Origin: Epiperipatus broadwayi
Taxonomy: Eukaryota; Onychophora; Udeonychophora; Euonychophora; Peripatidae
Length of the DNA stretch: 64,000 nt
NCBI GenBank assembly: GCA_028023455.1
Contig: JAQFVV010012489.1
Span: 4,262,575 to 4,326,574, forward strand
Direction of reading: 5' to 3'
The notes beneath the pieces were generated by a model that was given only the letters and a program-made list of their open reading frames with translations, ran no database searches and was not told where the DNA came from. The position numbers and the translations under genes were made by a program. Positions within the stretch are counted from its first letter, which is position 1. Each line of letters begins with the position of its first letter. This document shows positions 36,330 to 48,705 of the stretch, piece after piece.

Positions 36330-36740
36330 ATATCCAATTATTTATACCACATATTGCTTCGATCTGATTCACCTGTACTTTATTCCAGCGAATCACGATC
36401 ATTTCGCTCATCATTCTTCTCCTCCAAGTATGTATATTATATACTGCTTTGAATCGCCTGTACCTCACTCCAGGGATTCAAAGCTTCATCGTTTGTATCC
36501 TCATCATAAAGAAGTCCACATTTACTTCTAGATTATTCAGGTTAGAGTAGATGAAGCAATGCATAGTTTGCCAGGGTCTGGCCTATAGTATCTTCCTACC
36601 AATCTTCTTCTTCCTGTACCATCTCAGCAAAAAGCTGGACCATCATTATATAAAATTGGAGAATGACCTTATCCTGGTCAAATGTGCCATTTCCTCTCGC
36701 CGATATTATGCTGGCACCGCCATTTCTTATAGTTAGTTTC
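36330..36740 (-). pseudogene. Decayed minus-strand reading frame, unknown family
   Basis: Reading the minus strand from about 36736, one frame gives GGASIISARGNGTFDQDK, VILQFYIMMVQLFAEMVQEE, a stop, EDTIGQTLANYALLH, two stops, LLYDEDTNDEALNPWSEVQA, a stop, then LEEKNDERNDRDSLE. The acidic, low-stop composition is unlike the surrounding DNA and suggests an old coding sequence, probably a transposon or retrogene. A motif of about 35 bp recurs at DNA level (a GATTC...CCTGTAC...TCCAG...GAATC-like block near 36366-36395 and 36452-36480). I cannot name the family. Plus-strand open frames at 36295 and 36551 are judged shadows. Confidence 0.3.
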
Positions 36741-37336
36741 AGTCTGTTTAGCAAAGTAAAATCGTAGTGATATGCGATAATAAAAGATTCTGTTTTCTCT
36801 CTATTTGTTGGTGTTTAAACCCAACTTCTCATGAAGCTGCACTCCCTCTTTATTGAAATAAGCTTTCCCCACAAATATTGAGTTTTTGCTATATCCCATC
36901 AATAAATGTTGAAAATATAAAAGAAATAATGTTTTATGCTGCCGATCAAAAATGTATCCGCATTGTAATTATTATAAATGAAATATCTAAATAAAAACAA
37001 TAAACTTATGTATTAAAATCTTTTAATTAGCGAAACTCGATTATATCTTTATAAATGTATTTTTATGTATAAAACGGCCACCAAACCACTCCAACAAATC
37101 CGTCTCTTGTAACCACCGCACTAACTTAATATTTGTCAATATCAATATAATCTTAATAATATTATTTAATGTGTATAATCAAAACAGTTTTATAAGCATA
37201 GAGTCAATTATATATATCTAAACTCATCATCAATTATGTTCAAATAAACATTTATATTTTAAACTTAATCCAGTTGTTTGAATTTCATTATTAATATTCA
37301 TAGTTACGTATACTCATAATTTAATATCTTGGGTTC
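36741..37336. other. AT-rich DNA, no gene recognised
   Basis: Nothing recognised. Confidence 0.5.
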
Positions 37337-37592
37337 ACTAAATCTCTCATCATCATCACTAGTTGGGTCTCATGTAAAACGTTGTAGCACTGGGCCTGGA
37401 TGTAATGAATGTATGTGGTATCACCGTAGGTGTTGTTCATAATGTTATAGATTTAGTGAATGGGCAAATAGGTTAGAATTCATGATTGCTCCTGATTTGT
37501 GTATCTCACACATGATTGGATTTGGGGTACTTTTGCCTAGATTCTAAATCTTGTTGGATGGACATACATTTTCGACGGGTACAATATTGTGC
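37337..37592 (+). repeat. Interspersed repeat R1, copy 2
   Basis: Matches 1151-1371 through GCAAATAGGTTAG, GCTCCTGATTTGTGTATCTC, TTTTGCCTAG, TTGTTGGATGGA and the terminal GACGGGTACAATAT. Confidence 0.6.
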
Positions 37593-39155
37593 CAGGCATT
37601 ATCAAATGGCCTTACACAAATACTGCTGTAATGTAAAATTGTACATATTAAGCACAACAAATACATAAATGTGCTATATTAATAATGAAAGTCGGGTCTG
37701 AGCATTAGAATACCCACACACACAAATTTAAAATATTGTACACAAATACATATATAATAAACTGATGTATTTTTATATTTTATTTTTATTGTTTTGGATA
37801 TTTTCAGTATATACCATTTTATGTATTTTGCTGTTCTCTGAAAAATTTAAATAGAGAAAAGAAACTTTATTAAACAAATAAATCAAATGTTAAAACATAT
37901 TAATAAATTAAATAAATCAATTTTTCCAACATACTTGTATATATATATATTTTTAATTACTTTTCTAAAATTGTAATCTTATTCTGAAATCAAAAGAATG
38001 TTAATTGCTTTTGCAAAAATCTGACCAAAAGCAAAATGTTTGATAATTAATGCTATAATTAAACTGTTATCTTTTTTCTTTGTATATAAAATAAAAATTC
38101 TTTGGTATTGATATCTGTAAACAAGTGGTCTGAGTAATCAAGATGGGAACTAATGACTGTATCAAACCCTAAAATGTCGAATTTAATCTTAATCAGAAAA
38201 ATTGTAAGGAATGTTATAATCTAAATGATAAGATAAATTAAAAGTATTGGCTGATTCATACTTTTCAGGGGGAATACCTGAATTGGTTTTTATGAGTGGG
38301 ATTGATAAGTTTTAGTCAGTGTTTAAGGATTTTTTTCTTTTTTTGGCAGTTGTTCTGGGCAAGTCATTCAGTACTTTGGCTCCAGAATTCTCCAATCAGC
38401 CAGCTACTTAGAGATTAATTTATAGACAAGACTACTGCTGACATTTTCTAAGAAATCCATTATACAGTTCTTTTAAGAACTAATGATTTCTTAAAGATTT
38501 AATGAACCAGTCAAGATAGCAAATGAAAATTTAATAAAAATTATTATCATATACAAACAGAGGAAAATATGAAGCAATCTAACAGAGAGTCCAGTAAAAT
38601 TACCATGGGGTAGATAACCAGCCAGTGCACCACCCTTTCTCTGTCACAAGCCACCAAGATGTGATTACACCAGTTCCAGCCGGCCATGATGATGACAACA
38701 GCCACCTGGTCTATGCCTGAACGAGATGAAATCCTCACCGCCCAGCTAGTTGAATTGAAGCCCACTCAAAACCCAGTTAGAAGATGGAGATGCCTATATA
38801 AGTTTCTTTTAAAAATATTTTATTAATATTGAACCAATTAACTATGATATTTCCGATTAAATATATTATTATTATTAATCATTTAAAAAAGAGAGAGTTG
38901 TCTCTCGCAGATGTATATTGAATTTATGATTATTATGGGCATAAATGATAAAGCTTTTACTTAAATATTTTGAGTCATTTTCTATTTCAAATTTTAGTAT
39001 TTTCAACAAAGGTTGCAATTAGATTCTTTTTTGTTGCTATTTGTTTTTCCTCTTGTCGTTACTTCTGAAATTTGTCATACATAAACATACATGTCTATAC
39101 GCACACAATTGCTTTAAATATTCAGTAAATACTATATTTCATGTTGAATATTTAT
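37593..39155. other. No gene recognised; one higher-complexity patch
   Basis: 38547-38790 is less AT-rich, with a 72-codon open frame on the minus strand containing WNWCNHILVACDRERVVHW. I do not recognise it; it may be a transposon remnant. The rest is A/T-rich. Confidence 0.35.
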
Positions 39156-39241
39156 AAAATGTATTTAAATAATATTTTATTTCTACAAACGCAGATGGTA
39201 TTGAAATAAACTGAGAGAATGCAAACCTCTCAAGCATTTGG

Positions 39242-39327
39242 CCAATCAGATCGCAATACTGGGACAAAGAATTTTAATAAGAAAAGAGCAGTTCCACTCT
39301 CTTCTTTACTTGTCTGACTATATATCC
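39242..39327 (+). promoter_or_regulatory. CCAAT/TATA promoter-like core, unit 1
   Basis: CCAATCAG (39242-39249), preceded by TTTGG, is a full NF-Y-type box. CTATATATCC (39318-39327) lies about 75 bp downstream. Transcription, if any, would start near 39350. Confidence 0.4.
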
Positions 39328-39546
39328 AAGCCAGTCCAAAGTACTTAGATCTGCCAGCGTGAATATTAAATATCTTCATACTTAACTCACCGAGTTCTAA
39401 TTATAAACATACAGCGTAAAATCTTTCGATTGCAGTAGTTTTTAGATGTTATAACTTGCAGCAATATATGTAAATAATATTTTATTTCTACAAATGCAGA
39501 CGGTATTGAAATAAACTGAAAGAGTGCAAACCTCTCAAGCGTTTGG

Positions 39547-39630
39547 CCAATCAGATCACAATACTGGGACAGAGAATTTTAATAAGAAAAGAGCGGTTCC
39601 ACTCTTTTCTTTACTTATCTGTCTATATAT
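39547..39630 (+). promoter_or_regulatory. CCAAT/TATA promoter-like core, unit 2
   Basis: Same pair of boxes conserved in the second unit: CCAATCAG at 39547-39554 and CTATATAT at 39623-39630. Conservation of both between units that differ elsewhere is weak support for function. Confidence 0.4.
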
Positions 39631-40050
39631 CCAAGCCAGTCCAAAGTACTTAGATCTGTCAGTGTGAATATTAAATATCTTCACACTTAACTCACCGAGT
39701 TCTAATTATAAACATACAGTGTGAAATCTTTCGATTTACTACGCAGTAGTTTTTAGATGTTATAATTTGCAGCAATATATGTAAATAATATTTTATTTCT
39801 ACAAATGCAGACAGTATTGAAATAAACTGAGAGAGTGCTGTATGTTTATAATTAGAACTCAGTGAGTTAAGTGTGAAGATATTTAATATTCATGCTGGCA
39901 GATCTAAGTACTTTGGACTGGCTTGGATATATAGACAGACAAGTAAAGGAAAGAGTGGAACCGCTCTTTTCTTATTAAAATTCTCTGTCCCAGTATTGCG
40001 ATCAGATTGGCCAAACGCTTGATAGGTTTACACTCTCAAAATGTATTTAA

Positions 40051-43000
40051 TCGGATATCCTTTTAAGTTATTTTTTTTTGTCACTGCTGCACCTCATGAT
40101 GCATGCAAGAAGGGATTTAGTTATTATAGATTCCCTGTAAGCAAGTCCTCTAGTAACTTTATATTTAGAATAGTAATTAAGTGTATAGTTGTGCTGCACA
40201 TATATACATGTACAGGAATTTATCTATAGCAAAAAAGGAAATAGATACAGTACCTTATGTTGAGTGCTATATAGTATCTGAGCTAATGCAACGTTATTGA
40301 TATGTTGAGAAATATGAAATTAATGAAATATTTCATAGTGCAAATATTCGTATGCATAGTTTTTTTTTTATTGTTATTATATTTGCTATCAATAAAAAAG
40401 GTTTTAAAAGTCTTTAGTAGAAGTGGGTGCCTGTATAACCAAAAAATCTTTTAGAATGAGAAATATATATATATCAAATCACACAAGACTCAACGTATTT
40501 CTACAGGGTTCCATTCCTTATAAAACATTGTAAATAGCTTTAGGGATTTATTATTCTTCTTATTTAAAATTGTATTTTGTCTATTTCAACGCCTCGAATA
40601 TATATATGGGTTTGTGATAATTAATTATTTAGTATTTTTTTTTATTATATCATCATTAGTATGAAACGGTGGTGGGTATTTTGGATTAAATAAATATTTA
40701 ATCATAATATTAAACTTGTTTCGTTTTCGTATTATTATTTATTTGATGAAATGTATTCTTTCCTTATCAATCACGTACCTGTAATAATCATTTAGTTTAC
40801 TTACCCATTGAAGACCCTAGATGTGGAGTGCTGAACTAGCCACACAGGATATCGCTCTACCGAAGTGTTAAATTTTATTCTTATGCTCCACTGAACATTG
40901 GAATTGCACATTCTTCTAGGAGAGGGAAATAAGTTCATTTTTTGATTCTTTTCTAGAAGTGGTGTGCAAAAGTCTATTTTGTAAATAGATTTTTCAAAGG
41001 TGTGTACTTACCATAGTTCTAAATATTTGGGCATACAAATAAGATATCAACTAAAGGGTGTTTTTAACTGGCAGAGTTTTGTCAATTCACTTTTTCTATC
41101 AGTTTAGCTGGAAGTACCAATATATATGAGTACAGACAATCGGCTAAATTAGTATTCATTTCTTTTCCTGTTGAATCTTGATCACTTCCTGCTCAGTGCA
41201 AGATTAGGATTAAAAATCCACAGGGGAGTATGGCCCGGTACAATATATATAAAGTGATGAAAGGATAAATCAAATATTGATATAGGCTTCTTATTCCTTA
41301 TAGTGATCACAAATTCCAATCTGATTAATTTTATTCAAATGGAAAGTATTATATATAGTTGCTTTAAACATTATGTAATTGTATTATAAATAAATGTTTC
41401 ATTTCTTTTTTGGGGAAACACAGTAACAGATGGGACCAATTCATATAAAAAGGATTTGACAATTCTTCACATAAAGATGAGGTAGTGCCTCAATATAAAT
41501 AATATTTTCTAATTGATTCTATGAAGAACAGATATAGCAGATTCTCTTCTTGGTGGAAGTTGTTAAAATAATTACTTTGGTTAGGATTATACACATGTCT
41601 GTGCCTTTAGAGCTTCCTGCTCACTTCACATTTAGCCACTCCTTCTTTCATCATCAGAGTTAGTCCAGCAAAGAAATATGTTTTGTCTAAGACTAGGGAT
41701 TGCAGTTTCACAATGTTTTTGATAACATGAAGATTTTTGTATGTAGCAGTAGGACATTTATCATGCTCTATAATCTGACTTCAAATTTAAGTCACCTAAA
41801 CTTTGAATGTTTTGTTTTAGGAAGTTTAAATTTGTCACTTTAATGAACTCCTAAATATTGATATGATGATTCATTTAACTACATTGTGCAATTATAGTTT
41901 TTGCATGCTTGTAACTATTTCTAACAATCACATAAGAGAGTTCTAAAATATAGCTTAATGATGACACTATCTTAGAGAGAGATAGTAATTTTAAAAAAGT
42001 TTGTATTTTACTGAATAAACATGATATACATTCTAATGTAAGGAAGTTTTCATAATCTTACAGTGTACTATAGAAGATTGAAAAACACACAAGCCCTTGC
42101 CAAGCTGCATTTTCATTCTTCTTCTAAAGGAGATTTTGGAGAGATGTTTATCAAGAAGTGGGCTATTTACAGGCTTTTATCACTTATAAGATTGTTTTGA
42201 TTACTGAAGTATTTGGGGTAGATATTATTCTGTACATGAGTAAACCTATGTGAATATATATATATTGATGGAGACATAATTTTTCAAAGAACATTTAGTG
42301 TAATCTATTAATAATTACATGAAGTTGTTAAAATATTTTTTTAATGAATGTAGGAGTTTCAAAGGAAAAACTATCTACTATTCTTACCAATGTCACAGAT
42401 GGAAGAAACTTATTTTAACATTATTAATTGACGTGTCACTTTCATACAATAAAAGATTGGTTAAACGTTTAAAAAAAATCTTTCAACTCTGGAAAGAGCA
42501 AAAAAAATGATATATTAAAAACTAGAAGATTAATCTTTAGCACTAATAGAAAGAACTGCTTTTTTTTATTTTTTAAAAAAGGTAAATTATGGGTATCATT
42601 TTAAAGGAAGGATTACCAAAAATAACTTTTTTCAACTAATAAATGTCATGATTGACAGAAACAAATGCACATTATATAGTGACAAATAAATAAAAAGTGA
42701 TTCAGTTCAATAATATCGGAAAGTGAACCAAAAGATGAATGCCAATTTCCTAATATCATGAAGCAAATTGCATTCAAAAAAGTATAGTATTAAAATGTTT
42801 TTTTTCCAGATCTACTGTTAAAAATATAATTCGATTTATGAGAGGGTAAAAATAAGCTTTTTGCAGTAAAAGTTAGTACGTTTGCATACTTATAATCTGC
42901 ATTTGACTCTAGATGAAACTGACATATTTTTCAGATGGATGTCCTTATCCAATATATATATATGGGTTTTTAAATAAAGCTTAAAATAAAGTTTTTGTCT

Positions 43001-44849
43001 ACTCTTAGATTCAAAGTAAAATAATGATGAAAACCTATTAAAGTCCTCACAAGTGGCAGTTAAATAACTATTTGCATAATGTCTTATCCTTCATTATTTG
43101 TCTTTGAACTTTGGAGAAGTCTCTTCTCTACAGTAAGCTATTTTAGATTGATTATATTGATGCATTACAAATTATTATTAGATCTATTTTTAAGTGCAGT
43201 TAAGTATCTTTACCAATTATAAGATTTCGATTTTACAATGATCACACACTTAAATTGTTAATATATAAAAATATATTTTCCCTTTTTTGAGCTTATTTGT
43301 TATGGAATTAATTTAATGTGAACTAACTTTTATATCTGTTAGATCTATGAACTACCATTTTATTGAAACACACCCACCCACAAAAAAACACACATAATAC
43401 ACAATTAACAATCTTTATAAAATACTATTTCATAAAAATTAATTAAAATTTTATAAAATGTATTTTACAGTACTCATCTCATTTTTAAAATCTATTTTTA
43501 ATTAATTTAAATTTAAGAATAGCATTATAGTTTGTATCTTGATAAAGATTATGGTAAATAAATAAAACATTGGTATGGGAATCTAATATATACAAAACTT
43601 AGTTCGTATTCCTTATTATTTAGCAAAAAATAATATTAAAAAAAATAAAAGAAGTAAATAATTATATGTATTATTATATTTGAAAGCTACACTTGAAAAG
43701 AAAAAAAATGGAAATAGTTTGTATTCAGACTAATATATATTATAATGAAATAGATTGTTTCTTGTGTGCAGCAAAGTAGAAATTAACCTTGTTAACGATT
43801 ACATGCATATATATATATATATTTAAAATATATAAGGTGTGGGGGGATACGTAGTTATAAAAGTTAATTTCAATATATTTTGAACTTAAAAGAAGATTAA
43901 CAAATTTTTGATCAAAAAATTATTTCAGTTCTCAAATCAATAGAATGTGCCAACACACAAAGTTTTTTTAAAAACCTAAATTCGTATTACGATCTTGGGT
44001 TTTTTTTAAATAAGAAGAAAATTTAACGTAAATACTTCTGATTAACAATTTAGACATTGTTTAGTATGTGGTCATAAATACTGAGATATATTTTAATTAA
44101 AAAGTATATAGAGCAAGTAAAAAAAACTATTGTTATCAGGATTCTATTTTTGATAATGTTTTGGGTCACATGGAGATACATAACATTGATATTCTCAGTG
44201 TTGAACCTTTAGTTTATGTTACGTCATTACTACTTGTATACTATAAAACTTAAATATGAATTGAGAGCTCTGAACAATTAAACTGGTTTCCTCTGCTTAA
44301 GTACAATATTTCTATAAGGCAAACTATATATGAACCTCATGTAATCAATATATTTTTATAAGACTAAATATTGATGTACATATATAATATAGAAATGCAG
44401 TTGAATGAAATTTACTAATAAAATAGAATCCACTAAAACATAGCAAAACAAAATTACTTTTGAGACAACAAATATACATAAGTATACTCTAAAAAGAAAA
44501 GGAATAATTAGTCAATACTAAAGTCCATTGTAACTTAATTCCCTAAAAGGAAAAGAAGTTATAGTTATGTACCAGAAAAATAATTTTAAATGTTTATTAT
44601 GCAAATTTTCATAAAAGACAGTTGATTGGTTTATATTTAGAAAAATGTTTTTACTGCAAAAGAATTTTGTTACTTAATAATGTATTGTAAAATAATCATC
44701 AAAATGTTCTTAAATTTATTATAGGCAAGTATAGAAAAAATATCCTGTTAAAATAATTTTATTTATAACTTGAAGGCAAATTAAAATGACTAATTGTGAT
44801 ATTTTATAAAGTTAGTTTCGCATGTATGTGCATATATGTGAATATACAT
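40051..44849. other. AT-rich DNA, no gene recognised
   Basis: Contains GGCCCGGTACAATATATA at about 41231, the end sequence of repeat R1, but the upstream part is not clearly R1. A tRNA-like minus-strand patch near 40815-40875 is too weak to call. The 62- and 63-codon frames at 40041 and 42319 look incidental. Confidence 0.45.
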
Positions 44850-45012
44850 TAGTGACATCAAGTACAAATCTTAGTAATCAATCAATGCAAAAAGATTTGT
44901 ACATAAATTCTGTATCTAGTGCCTATTCATCAATATTACTTGTTTCTAGCTTGTGGCATTCATCAGTGAGGAGGCTTGGATTTAAGATCATTGCATTTAG
45001 ATCTTAGGAATC
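44850..45012 (+). repeat. Palindromic repeat P3, left half only
   Basis: AATCAATCAATGCAAAAAGA, TCTAGTGCCTATTCATC and GTTTCTAGCTTGTGGC then CATCAGTGAGGAGGCTTGG follow the left arm of P3. The right half is missing. A 61-codon plus-strand frame here is a by-product. Confidence 0.65.
44935..44971 (-). ncRNA. Hammerhead-like motif in P3 fragment
   Basis: Minus strand: CCTCA, CTGATGA, stem II with CCACAAG loop, GAAA. Stem III (ACAAGT) has decayed. Core boxes are exact; not expected to cleave. Confidence 0.4.
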
Positions 45013-45526
45013 CTTTATCAACCAACTTTTATCTATTTGGTTAACTATAAAGTGAGAAGTCCAAGATGAAAATACAATAATGTTTTCAATCAAAAATTAT
45101 ATGCTTGTATAGTCATATAGATCTGAACTCAGTTCAGCATATTTACATTTTGGTTTCTTTGATTTTTCAAAAACCACATTTACCTTTATTCCATGGACAG
45201 GATAGATATAAAACTATCAAAACATTATATAAGCATCATTTCATATGCTTGCATATGTTGTTAATAGCAATAGCAAATTTTCCATACAATAATGTTACTA
45301 AGTGCAATGGAAAGTTTGCTAATGTTTTTGTTGTTGATTTTCAATTAAAAATTCTGAAATATATTTAATTTGATAAGATTATGGCATTGTTTTATGAATT
45401 GTGATTAATTAATCATAGTCTAATATTTAATAAATTCTTAATCCCTCTGCATATATTTACTACAATTTATATAAAAAAATTTAAAAGATTAATCCAGTCA
45501 AATAAATAAATATTTGATTAAGACCA
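45013..45526. other. AT-rich DNA, no gene recognised
   Basis: The 87-codon frame at 45105-45368 has no motif and AT-driven composition. Confidence 0.45.
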
Positions 45527-45649
45527 CACATGAGATGGGTGGATGAGATGAGAAAGTGTGCAGGCATGATGTGGAAAAGAGAAGCTAAAGATCAGAGATG
45601 GATTGAACTTGGAGAGATCTTCATCCTGCAGTGGATTGATAATGGTTGA
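45527..45649 (+). pseudogene. LINE (RTE-like) extreme C-terminus
   Basis: The 40-codon frame reads HMRWVDEMRKCAGMMWKREA, KDQRWIELGEIFILQWIDNG and then TGA. The pattern RW-D-IRK-AG--W---A-DR-W--LGEAF-QQW is the well-known C-terminal signature of RTE-like LINE proteins found in many invertebrates. Everything upstream is lost by 5' truncation. A CA microsatellite after about 20 bases (45671-45681) is a usual RTE 3' end. It belongs to a different family from the fragments at 10796 and 20936. Confidence 0.7.
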
Positions 45650-45988
45650 TGATGGTGACATTAAAAATTACACACACACACAATATGTTTGAACATATTA
45701 CAATTTAAACTTTTTCATATGTTTACACTAATAGTAGCAACAAATGAAAAATTATATTATCATGAGAAATTAAATCAATAAATGTATACAAATGAAAGTT
45801 TATTGCACCAAGAATTTTATTTTATTTTCATTTAAAAAAAAAATCAGTTTGATTTTAAAAGATAATAAGTATAGTCATTCAAAATAAATGTTAAATTTAA
45901 CATTTTGTTTCAAGTACTTTTTTAAATAATACATATACTTTGTGTAGATTAGTATAATAATAAGAGCTGCAGACTGAAGTGTTAAATG
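45650..45988. other. LINE tail and AT-rich spacer
   Basis: CA repeat then AT-rich sequence; nothing else. Confidence 0.45.
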
Positions 45989-46097
45989 TTTTTCTTTCAT
46001 ATGTCATAGCATCGGCCGGGACGCGAACCCACAACCGTCTGCAACCAATTACTTGCTTGCATGGCGGCTGCGATACCTCTCGGCTAACAACGCAAGT
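45989..46097 (-). repeat. SINE with class-II-tRNA-like head
   Basis: Minus strand: TTAGCCGAGAGGTATCGCAG (A box), a long middle part, GGGTTCGCGTCCCGGCCGAT (B box), then GCTATGACATATGAAAGAAA. The long middle and the A box resemble Ser/Leu tRNAs. The tail is nearly the same as in the tRNA-Gly SINEs. A 67-codon minus frame through it is incidental. Confidence 0.7.
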
Positions 46098-47261
46098 CAA
46101 GAGTTAAATGTTTTTTGAATCATTTTTTTTTTTTTTTACATTCCTAAAGTGGAATGAAAAAATTCAATTTGGTGAAGTGAATAGAACTCTATTTATATGC
46201 CATCTTTTGTGCTCAAAATTTATATAATCTACCAAACAATTAATTTTATGTTTTTTATACTATGTTGATATTTGGAAATGAATTAAGAAATTTAAAAAGC
46301 TGATACAAGTGAATATTTACAATTTCTGAAAAATAATCATCGTAAAAAAAAAAAAAACATGACAGAAGTAACATATTCTGGTTTCCCTGCATTCATGGAC
46401 TCATCTGACTTAGTTTCAGCAATTCATAATTTTAAAAATATTAAAAATATATAAATTTAAATTCTTAAATTTTGTGTTTGAATGTCTACCTATGTGAGCA
46501 TTGTTATGACTCATATTTCATTCAACCATTTATTAATCTTGCACACTCAATCATGTAGTTGCTCTTTCTCTCCATTTATTACTTTTTCATATCTAATCTT
46601 TATTAATTATTTTGGTTTATTGATTTAATGTCTACATGTTTAAATTAAATGTTATGCTAAAATGTATATTTATGTTAAACACATGTATATAGAGAATTGT
46701 TATTATACATGAGAAGGTTTAGAAATAAATATAAACATTGTGGGAAGACTATTCTTACATATTGCTCAAATTTTAAAAAAAATCACATTAAATTCTTAAT
46801 ATTTTTTAATAGTTTTATTTTATACATAGCGGTATTATTAGAATTCACCACTTAATACATATATATATTTTAAAAAAATCAGATGAGCAATCACATAGAT
46901 TTAATTCAACCAAAATCTTTAGCTACGAAATACTTCACTCTATCTCTACATTAAAACATATAGTTTATCATCGACATAAATGTATAGCAGAATTAGCAAT
47001 TTATAATTTTTTTTATTTATGCTTTTAAATTGTACTATTTTTTTTATTTTTTAAACTCTCTACTTGTTTATTTTAATTTTTTTATTATTAGTTATTAATT
47101 TTTGCTTTTAAAAAATAATAATAATAAATGTTTTTAAAAGTTTCGAAATCGTAATGTAACTTCCGGCATTTTATTATTATTATTTTTTTTTAGTACTAAA
47201 ATTATTTACTTAATATATTATTATTTTTAAATACAATTATAGAATATATACTTTAAGCTAG
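46098..47261. other. AT-rich DNA, no gene recognised
   Basis: Nothing recognised beyond A/T runs at about 46345 and 47180. Confidence 0.5.
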
Positions 47262-47560
47262 ATGTATTTAAATGGCATTTGAACCCAGATTTTTAAGTTC
47301 CCTTTAATCACCCATTCCATCTTATACAATCGATACACACATGTGAAAAAGATAAATAATCTCAAATATATGTATTTTGTGCTGAACCAACTGCTAGTTT
47401 AGAATGAAATACTTATTGCTGGTTCCGCATAAAATACATATATTGAAGATCATTTATCTTTTTCACGTGTATGTAATTGTGTGAATCAATTGTATAAGAT
47501 GGGATGTACGACTAAAAAGAGCTTGAAAGTCTGGGTTTAAATCTCTTCTAATTATATTAT
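47262..47560. repeat. Palindromic repeat P2, copy 2
   Basis: Left arm with CCATCTTATACAATCGATAC and GTGAAAAAGATAAAT; right arm with the complements GATCATTTATCTTTTTCAC and GTATAAGATGG. The inner hammerhead-like motifs are destroyed (GCTAGTTTAGAA in place of the core). Confidence 0.75.
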
Positions 47561-48340
47561 TATTTTGTAGACTGTACTTAGCTTTTTAATTACCATTGTC
47601 AATAAATGAATTAATGAAGAGGCTATTTACTCAGAGACTTGAAATAAAATAGTAAAGATCATTTGAGTTTATACAATTTAAATTGCTGAATATTGAAAAG
47701 ATTAAATGAAAAAAATGCAATTATCAAAAAAAAAAAGTGAATAATATCTGATTTTAGAGGTAAAGAAATAAATAAAAATATGTTAAAGAAAATTGTAAAA
47801 TGTAAAGCTTTGAAAAAGAATAAAAATAAATTACATGCAATGTTAATAATATTGCTCATTGAGAATAGGATAAACTTAGAAAAGACGATTTAGAATGATT
47901 TTCTGAAATTTTTAATGGCCAAATAGCTTGTAATGAAAAGGATTTATTTAATATTTAGTTTCATTACACTCAATGTCCAATTAAGGAGTCATATAATTCT
48001 AACAAATTGTAAGTCGTTCTGAAAAAATACTAATCACATAATTGCAAGAAGCTGTTAGTTCAAATAATAACTACTAAATTGATCACATAGACCTGCTTTA
48101 ACTAAACTACACTTAAAACTAATAAATAATGTATATTTATGAAGTACATGGTGAAAATAACAGTTTTCTGGAGAATTTGTAATCTTCTGATATGCAGTTT
48201 TTAAATTAATTTCAGGCCCATATGATTTTTTTTTCAGTTAGAGAGCTGACTTTAAAGACATGTAAATGTTTAAGTTTCATATCTTCTTGACAATTAGCTA
48301 TTAGATAAATGCTTAGCTTGAGTTGGTTTTTTTAATCTGG
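47561..48340. other. AT-rich DNA, no gene recognised
   Basis: Nothing recognised. The 66-codon minus frame at 47659-47859 is phenylalanine/isoleucine-rich and incidental. Confidence 0.5.
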
Positions 48341-48398
48341 TGTCCTAGATCCTCACTGAAGACAGCCATAGCTAGCAACAAGTCTGAGGATAAGGACA
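48341..48398 (+). ncRNA. Decayed type I hammerhead, separate family
   Basis: Stem I outer helix TGTCC/GGACA, internal loop TAG/AA, inner helix ATCCTCA/TGAGGAT (48349-48355 with 48385-48391), core CTGAAGA (a fit to CTGANGA), stem II region CAGCCATAGCTAG, and GTC as cleavage triplet directly before stem I. The GAAA box is degraded to a CAAC-like sequence. Twelve base pairs in stem I with a conserved-style internal loop argue against chance. Not expected to be active. Confidence 0.55.
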
Positions 48399-48544
48399 AT
48401 CCTAGATAAAGATGATTTGAATGCCTTCTCTTATAGTAGCATTTATCATAAAAATAATGCAAGCTATATATATAAGTGATGTGACATCTGACTTTATATA
48501 TATAAAAGACAACCTGTGAAAATCTTCATATCAACATATATATA

Positions 48545-48705
48545 TATATTAGTAGAAGGGACATGAACTGAAACTTTCAAACTCCCTACAACTATGCACT
48601 CCATCTTATACAAGCCACACACATAACAGCATACATGTGAAAAATATAAATGATTTACAATATATGTATATTTTATGCTGTACCAGCATTCATTAGTTGG
48701 GCCCC
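48545..48705. repeat. Palindromic repeat P2, left half
   Basis: GAACTGAAACTTTCAAACTC, CACTCCATCTTATACAAGCC, then GTGAAAAATATAAATGATTT and ATGCTGTACCAGCATTCATT follow the P2 left arm into its centre. The right half is missing. On the minus strand the hammerhead-like core reads CTAATGA and AAAA, i.e. decayed. Confidence 0.7.

Larger units (their letters stand above)
39156..40050. mobile_element. Second tandem-plus-inverted array, 305-311 bp unit
   Basis: TTCTACAAA recurs at 39181, 39486 and 39797, giving units of 305 and 311 bp. The third unit breaks off at about 39838 and continues as an inverted partial copy to about 40037. The array is bounded by AAAATGTATTTAA at 39156-39168 and again at 40038-40050, a 13-bp match that fits a target-site duplication. 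The layout (direct copies, then inverted partial copy, then duplication) is the same as the hammerhead array at 7889-10255. I searched both strands of the unit for CTGANGA...GAAA and found no hammerhead. Each unit contains a CCAAT box and a TATA box, so it may be a solo-LTR-like or PLE-derived terminal sequence. Confidence 0.7.

Noticed and set aside
38547-38765. Host exon from the 72-codon minus frame
   Set aside because: No recognisable motif, no clear splice sites, and other frames of the same patch are equally plausible; kept only as an unassigned patch.
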